Origin: JBBREP01 sp036501845
GTDB lineage: Bacteria > Actinomycetota > Acidimicrobiia > IMCC26256 > PALSA-610
Direction of reading: 5' to 3'
Length of the DNA: 12,956 nt
Assembly (NCBI GenBank): GCA_036501845.1
Contig: DASXZO010000149.1
Location: 1 to 12,956 of the forward strand
Shown: piece after piece, positions 6,612 through 12,179 of the stretch
Numbering within the stretch: position 1 is the first letter of the stretch
Layout: every line of letters starts with the position of its first letter
The notes under the pieces: generated by a model
Told to the model about the DNA's origin: nothing
Database searches by the model: none
Seen by the model: the letters and a program-made list of their open reading frames with translations, nothing else
Made by a program: the position numbers and the translations under genes

Positions 6612-7796
6612 GTGACCACAGCGAGCGAGCGCACGATCGACCTCCTTGCGGGCGACTTCTACGTGAACGACCCATATTCGACGTACGCCTGGATGCGTGA
6701 GCACGCGCCCGTGTACTGGGACGCCACCAACGAGCTCTGGGGCATCTCGCGCTACGACGACATCGTCGAGATCGAGAAGCGCAACGACGTCTTCTCCAAC
6801 GCCGACCTCACCCACGGCTACCGACCGAAGCTCGGCGCCGACCCGTCGATCATCGGCCTCGACGATCCGCTCCACGCGGCGCGCCGCAAGATCGTGTCGC
6901 GCCGATTCACGCCGCGCGCCGTCGGGAACTGGGAGGACCACGTCCGTGAGGTGGTCACGAACCTGATCGACACCGCTGTCGCGGCCGGCGGCGCCGATCT
7001 GGTGGAAGACGTCGCCGCGCCGCTCCCGGCGATGATGATCGGCCTCCTGCTCGGCTTCCCCGACGAGATGTGGCCGAAGCTCATGGAGTGGTCGGAGCGC
7101 ACGATCGTGCTCGGCGGCGGGCCTCGCTACATGGAGGATTCCGGCATCGTCGCGGCGATGGAGTTCGCCGGCGCCTGCAACGACCTCTACGAAGAGAAGC
7201 AGAAGTGCCCGGCCGACGACGTGGTGTCGCTCTGGAGCAAGCTCTCAGACGTCGGCGGGCAGCCGTTCGGCGTGGCCGAGGTGATCTCCGACTGCCTCCT
7301 GCTGCTCGACGGCGGCGCGGAGACGACGCGCACCGTGATCGCGCGCATGCTTGTGGAGCTGAGCCGGCGCACCGACGACGTTGCCGCGCTGCGAGCAGGC
7401 ACCGATACGGGTCTGGTGTGCGCGGTCGAGGAAATGATCCGCTACGTCACGCCGATCCACAACATGTGTCGCTGCGCGACCGTCGACTACGAGATGCACG
7501 GGCAGACGATCAAGGCGGGCGACCAGGTGTTGCTGATGTATTCGTCGGCGAACCGCGACCCCGCTCACTTCGACGACCCCGAAGCCCTGAACTTGGAACG
7601 CAAGCCGAATCACCACATCGCGTTCGGGTTCGGCACCCACTTCTGCCTCGGCGCGTCGCTCGCGCGGCTCGAGATCAAGGTGTTCTTCGAGGAGTTCCTG
7701 CGGCGCGTCGACACGTGGAGCATCGCCGAAGGATCCGTCGTCGAGATGCCGAATGCCTTCGTCTACGGACTCAAGTCCGCCCAGATCACCTTCTGA
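6612..7796 (+). CDS. Cytochrome P450, CYP142/CYP125-like
   Basis: 394-residue soluble bacterial P450, a haem-thiolate monooxygenase needing a separate ferredoxin and reductase. Seen: I-helix LLLDGGAETTRT with the acid-Thr pair (around 233-244), the K-helix ExxR in EEMIRY, and the haem loop FGFGTHFCLGASLARLE with axial Cys345. From remembered family sequence, the segments IGLDDPLHAARRKIVSRRFT, NMCRCATVDYEMHG and HHIAFGFGTHFCLG closely resemble mycobacterial CYP142, which hydroxylates the C26 end of cholesterol/cholestenone side chains; CYP125/CYP142-clan membership is therefore likely, exact substrate not. The GTG 6612 start has no ribosome site and follows a TAGATT box by six bases. It is divergent from the alcohol dehydrogenase, a plausible next step after terminal hydroxylation, and convergent with a luciferase-like gene across palindrome C. 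No ferredoxin gene is in the window. Confidence 0.94.
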   Translation: MTTASERTIDLLAGDFYVNDPYSTYAWMREHAPVYWDATNELWGISRYDDIVEIEKRNDVFSNADLTHGYRPKLGADPSIIGLDDPLHAARRKIVSRRFTPRAVGNWEDHVREVVTNLIDTAVAAGGADLVEDVAAPLPAMMIGLLLGFPDEMWPKLMEWSERTIVLGGGPRYMEDSGIVAAMEFAGACNDLYEEKQKCPADDVVSLWSKLSDVGGQPFGVAEVISDCLLLLDGGAETTRTVIARMLVELSRRTDDVAALRAGTDTGLVCAVEEMIRYVTPIHNMCRCATVDYEMHGQTIKAGDQVLLMYSSANRDPAHFDDPEALNLERKPNHHIAFGFGTHFCLGASLARLEIKVFFEEFLRRVDTWSIAEGSVVEMPNAFVYGLKSAQITF

Positions 7797-7806
7797 CCGA
7801 TTCACG

Positions 7807-7849
7807 TATGCGTCGTTTGAAGGTGATAGTCACCGTCAAACGACGCATA
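7807..7849. repeat. Palindrome copy C: 21-bp inverted repeat with two arm changes
   Basis: Arms 7807-7827 and 7829-7849 flank A7828. The right arm is identical to copies A and B. The left arm differs at 7821 (A for C, a true mismatch) and 7827 (T for C, still a G-U pair in RNA). It starts ten bases after the P450 stop and ends 18 bases before the stop of the convergent luciferase-like gene. Probable bidirectional terminator or repeat element. Confidence 0.93.
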
Positions 7850-7867
7850 GAGATCGCGAACCGGAGA

Positions 7868-9001
7868 TCAGACCGAGGCGCCAACTTGGGCGGCGCGCTG
7901 CTTCGCCGTTGAGAACTCGGGGTCCTTGTCGAACTGCGGGAGCAGATGCTTGCCGAACGTGGTGACGGCCTCGCACGCGATCTCGCGCGACATCGTGGTG
8001 GACAGCATGCCGAACACGAGCTGGTCGACGCCGGCATCGGCGAACTGCTGCACCGCCGGCGCAACCTCGTCGGGTGTGCCGAAGCACGCCGACGACGACT
8101 TGCACATCCGCTCGATGTCGTTGGCGTTCGCCTCGGGAATGAGGTCGGGCCACTCCGGGATACCGGCCGGGCGCGGGAACGTGTCGAGGTACTTGAACAG
8201 CAGGCTCGTGTGGTAGCCGCCCTGCAGGCCGAGTGCGACGTCGCGCACCTTCTGACCGTCTTCCAGGCACAGCATGTTCGTGGTGACCATGATGTTGTTG
8301 TTCACGTAGCCGCCCACCGGGTCGGCCTTGTCGATGTTCTGCTTGTACTTCTCGATGAGCGGCTTCAACACCTCGACCGTGGCCGTGGTGAAGCACAACA
8401 CGCCGAGGCCCATCTGCGCGGCCTTCTCGAACGTCGACGGTGAGCCCGCGGCCACCCACATCGGCGGGTGCGGCTTGGTGTAGGGCTTGGGCAGCACGTT
8501 GCGCTGCGGCATCGAGAAGAAGCGGCCGTCGTGGCCCGGGTACTCCTCGTCCACCCACATCTTGCGGAACTCGACGATCACCTCGTCGAACATCTCACGA
8601 GTGAGCTCCGGGTCGTCGATGCCGAAGCCCTTCTGCTCGGTCGACGAACTGCCGCGGCCCATACCGAACTCGAAGCGGCCTTCGGAGAGGTGGTCGAGCA
8701 TCGCCACGCGCTCGGCCACTCGCGGCGGCGGGTTCACCGGCGGGGTGATGTTGAAGATGCCCGAACCGATGTGGATGCGCTCGGTGGCGGCGGCGAGGTA
8801 GCCGAGGAACACCTCGTTTGCCGACAGGTGCGAGTACTCGGTGAGGAAGTGGTGCTCGGTGGCCCACGTGTACTTGAAGCCGGCCTTGTCGGCGGCGACG
8901 GTCCACGCGACCTCGTCCATCATCCGGTGGTGTTCGCGGAGCGGGTCACCGGGCTTGTAGCCGGGGAGGAGGCAGCCGCTGTTGAAGAGTCCGAATTCCA
9001 T
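7868..9001 (-). CDS. Luciferase-like (LLM class) flavin-dependent monooxygenase
   Basis: 377-residue TIM-barrel enzyme of the bacterial luciferase family, using reduced flavin (FMN, possibly F420) to oxidise an organic substrate; the substrate is unknown. Seen: MEFGLFNSG start, ATEHHFLTEYSHLSAN (47-62) matching the EHHF region of luciferase-type enzymes, IHIGSGIFNITPPVNPPPRVAER (barrel strand and following helix), LSEGRFEFGMGRGSS (105-119) for phosphate binding, and HPPMWVAAGSPSTFEKAAQMG in the second half. Full family length, no truncation. ATG 9001 lies eight bases after a TATCTT box, with no ribosome site. It shares a 60-base divergent promoter and a KstR-type site with the F420-type gene at 9062, suggesting joint control. 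It converges on the P450 across palindrome C. Confidence 0.93.
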   Translation of the reverse strand: MEFGLFNSGCLLPGYKPGDPLREHHRMMDEVAWTVAADKAGFKYTWATEHHFLTEYSHLSANEVFLGYLAAATERIHIGSGIFNITPPVNPPPRVAERVAMLDHLSEGRFEFGMGRGSSSTEQKGFGIDDPELTREMFDEVIVEFRKMWVDEEYPGHDGRFFSMPQRNVLPKPYTKPHPPMWVAAGSPSTFEKAAQMGLGVLCFTTATVEVLKPLIEKYKQNIDKADPVGGYVNNNIMVTTNMLCLEDGQKVRDVALGLQGGYHTSLLFKYLDTFPRPAGIPEWPDLIPEANANDIERMCKSSSACFGTPDEVAPAVQQFADAGVDQLVFGMLSTTMSREIACEAVTTFGKHLLPQFDKDPEFSTAKQRAAQVGASV

Positions 9002-9009
9002 GGCCCGAG

Positions 9010-9015
9010 AAGATA
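9010..9015 (-). promoter_or_regulatory. Probable -10 box of the leftward luciferase-like gene
   Basis: TATCTT on the minus strand, eight bases before ATG 9001. Its centre is 19 bases from the centre of the KstR-type site, the same distance as the rightward -10 box, so the site would cover the -35 region. Confidence 0.45.
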
Positions 9016-9024
9016 GCGGAGAAA

Positions 9025-9038
9025 TGGAACAGGTTCTA
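9025..9038. promoter_or_regulatory. KstR-type operator shared by two divergent luciferase-like genes
   Basis: TGGAACAGGTTCTA fits the published KstR consensus TNNAACNNGTTNNA at all eight fixed positions, with a perfect inner palindrome GAACAGGTTC (9027-9036). KstR is the TetR-family repressor of cholesterol-catabolism genes in mycobacteria and Rhodococcus and responds to CoA-thioester intermediates. The site is centred at 9031.5, between -10 boxes centred at 9012.5 and 9050.5, so one bound dimer could repress both promoters. Another TetR regulator of acyl-CoA metabolism with similar specificity is possible. No TetR gene is in the window. Confidence 0.65.
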
Positions 9039-9047
9039 ATCTTCGAT

Positions 9048-9053
9048 TAGGGT
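9048..9053 (+). promoter_or_regulatory. Probable -10 box of the F420-type luciferase-like gene
   Basis: TAGGGT, eight bases before GTG 9062 and 19 bases (centre to centre) from the KstR-type site. It overlaps the right arm of a small inverted repeat CTAATC-TTC-GATTAG (9036-9050). Confidence 0.4.
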
Positions 9054-9061
9054 CAGATTTC

Positions 9062-9937
9062 GTGCGCTGGATGGTGCCCTTCCCGATGTTCACGGCCGAC
9101 CAACTCGTGCCCATGGCCCGGGCCGCCGAAGCCAACGGCTTCGACACGATCGCGCTCCCCGATTCGGTCTTCTACCCGAAGGACGTCACGGCGAAGTACC
9201 CGTACTCGCCCGACGGTTCACGCTTCTGGGCGCCCGACACGCCGTTCATCGACCCGTTCATCGGGATGGCCGCGATGATCGCGGTCACCGAACGGATCCG
9301 CTTCACGACCAACGTGGTGAAGCTCGCGATCCGCGACCCGCTGCTCGTCGCCAAGCAACTCGCGTCGCTTGCGGTGCTGTCGCACGATCGCGTGAGCCTC
9401 GGCGTCGGTCTGTCGTGGATTCCCGAAGAGTTCGAATGGACCCACACCGACATGCGCACGCGCGGCAAGCGCGCCGACGAGATGATCGAGATCCTCAAGC
9501 TCGTGTGCGCGGGCAACGGACCGGAGTTCGTGGAGTATCACGGCGCGCACTACGACGTCGGCCCGCTGATGATCTCGCCGGCGCCGACGGCACCGGTGAA
9601 GATCCACGTGGGTGGCCTCTCCGAACCGGCGTTCCGGCGCGCCGCGCGGCTCGCCCACGGCTGGATCTCGGTGCAGAACACGCGCGCCGAGATCGAGCAC
9701 GCAGTCGAACGGTTGACGCATTACCGCAAGGAGTTTGCGCGCGACGGCGAAGAGTTCGAGATCAACTCGCTCTGCATCGACACCTTCGATCTCGACGGTT
9801 ATCGCGGGCTCGCCGATGCGGGCGTGACCGAACTGCAAACCGTTCCCTGGTACTTCTACGGTGGCGACCCCGAAGACCTGTCGGTGCGCATCGATTCCCT
9901 GAAGCGCTTCGCCGACGAGGTCATCGCCAACTTCTGA
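9062..9937 (+). CDS. Probable F420-dependent LLM-class oxidoreductase
   Basis: 291-residue luciferase-fold protein of the size and pattern of actinobacterial F420-dependent oxidoreductases. Seen: ADQLVPMARAAEANGFDTIALPDS (12-35), ITERIR-type strand AVTERIRFTTNVV (74-86), DPLLVAKQLASLAVLSHDRVSLGVGLSWIPEEF (92-124), whose GVGLSW-PEEF segment is typical of this group, and VKIHVGGLSEPAFRRAARLAHGW (179-201). Cofactor preference is inferred from family resemblance; substrate unknown. The GTG at 9062 fits a leaderless mRNA from the TAGGGT box; an ATG three codons on (9071) is the alternative. It shares the KstR-type site with the divergent luciferase-like gene, and 20 bases after its stop comes the DNA ligase on the same strand, so the two probably share a transcript. 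Confidence 0.9.
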   Translation: MRWMVPFPMFTADQLVPMARAAEANGFDTIALPDSVFYPKDVTAKYPYSPDGSRFWAPDTPFIDPFIGMAAMIAVTERIRFTTNVVKLAIRDPLLVAKQLASLAVLSHDRVSLGVGLSWIPEEFEWTHTDMRTRGKRADEMIEILKLVCAGNGPEFVEYHGAHYDVGPLMISPAPTAPVKIHVGGLSEPAFRRAARLAHGWISVQNTRAEIEHAVERLTHYRKEFARDGEEFEINSLCIDTFDLDGYRGLADAGVTELQTVPWYFYGGDPEDLSVRIDSLKRFADEVIANF

Positions 9938-9948
9938 ACGCGGGAGTC

Positions 9949-9952
9949 GGAG
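9949..9952 (+). promoter_or_regulatory. Shine-Dalgarno of the DNA ligase
   Basis: GGAG five bases before ATG 9958, with a second GGGAG at 9942-9946. The long frame is open far upstream, but this site and the 20-base gap after the preceding stop support 9958. Confidence 0.55.
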
Positions 9953-9957
9953 TCGAC

Positions 9958-10935
9958 ATGGCCTCGCGACCATCTCCCGTGGCACCAATGCTCGCCTTCA
10001 CGAGGGCGGTGAAACCCAGCGGACCGGCGTGGGGATGGGAGATGAAGTGGGACGGCGTGCGCGCGATCGCGACCGTCGCCAACGGCGAGATCGAGTTGTT
10101 CAACCGGCGCCTGCTGCCCGTGACGTACCGCTATCCCGAGCTGGTGCAGGCCGACGCGCTCGCCGGACGGCGGCTCGTGCTCGACGGCGAGATCGTCGCC
10201 ACCGACGAAGAGGGGCGTCCGAGCTTCCAGCTGCTCCAGTCGCGCATGCACCTCGACAATCGCCGCCAGATCGCCGAGCTGTCGGCAACTGTGCCGGCGT
10301 CGTTCATGGTGTTCGACGTCGTGCACGTCGACGGAACTTCGCTGCTCGAGGAGCCGTATACCGATCGCCGGGCCGCGCTCGCGAACCTTGCGTCGCACGG
10401 GCTGCCCGCGAGCTGGCATGCGCCGGCGCACAACGTGGGCGACCCCGCGCCGATGTGGGACATCGCCGAGCAGTACGGCCTCGAAGGTGTGGTGGCCAAG
10501 CGGCTCGACTCGCGTTACGAGCCGGGACGGCGAAGCGGCGCGTGGGTCAAGGTGAAGCGCACCAACCGCGCCGAGATGGTGGTGGGCGGCTGGCTCGAAG
10601 GGTTGGGCCGGCGCGCCGGTCGCGTCGGCTCGCTCGCCGTCGGCTACTACCCCGCCGACGCTGCGCCCGGCGCGAAGTTGGCCTACGCGGGCAAGGTCGG
10701 TTCGGGGCTCGCCGAGCGCGACCTCGATGCCTTCGCCGACGCCTTCGCCCGCATCGCCACCGACGAATCGCCGTTCGCCGGACCCGTCGAGCGCGAGCGC
10801 GATATCCGGTTCGTGCAACCCGTCGTGGTCGTCGAGGTGCGCTTCACCGAGTGGACCGACCTCGGCACCATGCGCCACCCCGTGTACATGGGCATCCGCA
10901 CCGACAAAGCCCCGCACGACGTCCACCGCGAGTAG
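9958..10935 (+). CDS. ATP-dependent DNA ligase, stand-alone LigC/LigD-ligase type
   Basis: 325-residue ligase that seals nicks through an enzyme-AMP intermediate. Seen: adenylation motif EMKWDG with nucleophile Lys30, FNRR at 48-51, motif III LDGEIV (75-80, Glu78), motif IIIa FMVFDVV (116-122), motif IV EGVVAKR (176-182) and motif V WVKVK (196-200). An OB-fold domain follows, ending GTMRHPVYMGIRTDKAPHDV. The protein is just the nucleotidyltransferase and OB domains, without the polymerase or phosphoesterase modules of full LigD. It may be a LigC-type repair ligase or the split ligase component of bacterial end joining; no Ku or polymerase gene is in the window. It follows the F420-type oxidoreductase by 20 bases. 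It converges on the acyl-CoA dehydrogenase across the hairpin at 10942-10986. Confidence 0.93.
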   Translation: MASRPSPVAPMLAFTRAVKPSGPAWGWEMKWDGVRAIATVANGEIELFNRRLLPVTYRYPELVQADALAGRRLVLDGEIVATDEEGRPSFQLLQSRMHLDNRRQIAELSATVPASFMVFDVVHVDGTSLLEEPYTDRRAALANLASHGLPASWHAPAHNVGDPAPMWDIAEQYGLEGVVAKRLDSRYEPGRRSGAWVKVKRTNRAEMVVGGWLEGLGRRAGRVGSLAVGYYPADAAPGAKLAYAGKVGSGLAERDLDAFADAFARIATDESPFAGPVERERDIRFVQPVVVVEVRFTEWTDLGTMRHPVYMGIRTDKAPHDVHRE

Positions 10936-10941
10936 CCCTCC

Positions 10942-10986
10942 TGTTTGTGCGTTTCTCGGCATATAGGGCCGAGAAACGCACAAACA
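10942..10986. terminator. Bidirectional terminator hairpin between ligase and acyl-CoA dehydrogenase
   Basis: Perfect 19-bp stem, 10942-10960 with 10968-10986, around a 7-base loop (10961-10967, ATATAGG). It lies six bases after the ligase stop and 15 bases before the stop of the convergent acyl-CoA dehydrogenase. There is no U tract, as is common for actinobacterial terminators. The arm (TTTGTGCGTTTCTCGGC core) differs from palindromes A-C. Confidence 0.85.
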
Positions 10987-11001
10987 AGGACAGTGCCCCG
11001 G

Positions 11002-12147
11002 TCAGCCCTTGAGGAGTTGTCTGGCGATGACGGTGCGCTGGATTTGGCTGGTGCCTTCGTAGATCTGGGTGACCTTGGCATCGCGCATCATGCGTTCGGC
11101 CGGCAGTTCGCGCGTGTAGCCGACGCCGCCGAGCAATTGGACGGCGTCGGTGGTGACGCGCATCGCAGTTTCCGACGCGAACAGCTTCGCGGTGGAACTC
11201 GCGCGCGCGGTGCCGGGCAAGCCTGCGTCGAGCAACGAGCAGGCGCGGTACACGAGCAGGCGCGCGGCGTCGACCGACGCGGCAAGGTCGGCCAACATGA
11301 ACTGAATGCCTTGGAAGTCGGCGATGCGCTGGCCGAACTGCACACGATCTTGCGTGAACTGCACGGCGAGGTCGAGCGCGCCCTGCGCGATGCCGAGCGC
11401 CTGCGCGGCCACCAACGGACGCGAACGATCGAGCGCGCCCATCGCGTAGTAGAAGCCGCGCCCTTCTTCGCCCACCAGGTTCGCTACCGGCACGGCGCAA
11501 TCGTCGAAGTGCAGCATGCCCGTGGGTGAGCCGCGCATCCCCATCTTGTGTTCGAGCTTGCCGACGGTGAAGCCGGGCGTGCCGTCCTCCACGACGATGG
11601 CCGAGATGCCGCGGTGCCCGGCGGCGGGATCGGTTTTGCAGAACACCGTGTAGTAGTGCGACACGCCCGCGTTGGTGATCCACGCCTTGGTGCCGTTGAT
11701 CACGTAGTGGTCGCCGTCGCGCCGGGCATGGGTCTGCATCGAGGCCACGTCGCTGCCAGCGTTCGGCTCGGAGAGGCAGTAGCTCGCCTGGCGCTCGCCG
11801 CTCGCGACCGATGGCACCACGCGCTCGCGCAGTTCGGGCGAAGCATGGTCGAGCACGGCGGTCATGCCGAGCTTCGAGATGAACGTGAAGAGACTCGAGC
11901 TGCCGCACACCCGTGCCACTTCCTCGACGGCAATTGCGTGCGCGAGCGTTCCCCCACCCTGGCCGCCGACGTCCTCGGGAAACGCCAAACCCGCAAAGCC
12001 CGCGGACTGCCAAGCGTGCCACGACGCCCATGGGTACTGCTCAGCTTCATCCACCTCTCGCGCGTGCGGCGCAATCTCGTGCTCGGCGAGCTTGCGCAGC
12101 GAGGCTCGCAGTTCCTCCATCTCCTCGGGCAACTCGAATGCGGTCAC
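11002..12147 (-). CDS. Acyl-CoA dehydrogenase
   Basis: 381-residue FAD enzyme that introduces an alpha-beta double bond into an acyl-CoA, passing electrons to ETF. Seen: helical N-terminal domain, YCLSEPNAGSDVASM (123-137) and YVINGTKAWITNAG (148-161) for FAD and substrate binding, SRPLVAAQALGIAQGALD in the C-terminal helical domain, GGVGYTRELPAERMMRDAKV near the end, and catalytic base Glu364 in QIYEGTSQIQR. Glu at this late position is typical of short-, medium- and branched-chain dehydrogenases. Full length. The GTG at 12147 follows a TACGCT box by six bases, pointing to leaderless translation. It is divergent from the SDR with only 32 bases between. Chain length cannot be assigned; the context suggests a role in lipid or branched-chain breakdown. 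Confidence 0.95.
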   Translation of the reverse strand: MTAFELPEEMEELRASLRKLAEHEIAPHAREVDEAEQYPWASWHAWQSAGFAGLAFPEDVGGQGGGTLAHAIAVEEVARVCGSSSLFTFISKLGMTAVLDHASPELRERVVPSVASGERQASYCLSEPNAGSDVASMQTHARRDGDHYVINGTKAWITNAGVSHYYTVFCKTDPAAGHRGISAIVVEDGTPGFTVGKLEHKMGMRGSPTGMLHFDDCAVPVANLVGEEGRGFYYAMGALDRSRPLVAAQALGIAQGALDLAVQFTQDRVQFGQRIADFQGIQFMLADLAASVDAARLLVYRACSLLDAGLPGTARASSTAKLFASETAMRVTTDAVQLLGGVGYTRELPAERMMRDAKVTQIYEGTSQIQRTVIARQLLKG

Positions 12148-12153
12148 ATCACG

Positions 12154-12159
12154 AGCGTA
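12154..12159 (-). promoter_or_regulatory. Probable -10 box of the acyl-CoA dehydrogenase (leaderless)
   Basis: TACGCT on the minus strand, exactly six bases before GTG 12147, the same spacing as at the P450 gene. It lies only nine bases from the SDR box on the other strand, so the two promoters are almost back to back. Confidence 0.45.
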
Positions 12160-12167
12160 CGGGCCCG

Positions 12168-12173
12168 TAACGT
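12168..12173 (+). promoter_or_regulatory. Probable -10 box of the SDR gene
   Basis: TAACGT, exactly six bases before the ATC at 12180. This supports 12180 as the intended first codon even though it is not ATG, GTG or TTG. Its first three bases are also an in-frame TAA, so translation cannot begin further upstream. Confidence 0.4.
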
Positions 12174-12179
12174 CCGGCC

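Noticed and set aside
6511..6675. A 55-residue N-terminal extension of the alcohol dehydrogenase
   Set aside because: The residues are low-complexity and would overlap the P450 start. GAGGAG before ATG 6510 and the MRGIVF start fit the family.
9415..9957. Upstream extension of the DNA ligase frame into the oxidoreductase gene
   Set aside because: That stretch codes for the oxidoreductase in another frame. The ligase domain begins just before Lys30 counted from ATG 9958, which has a ribosome site.
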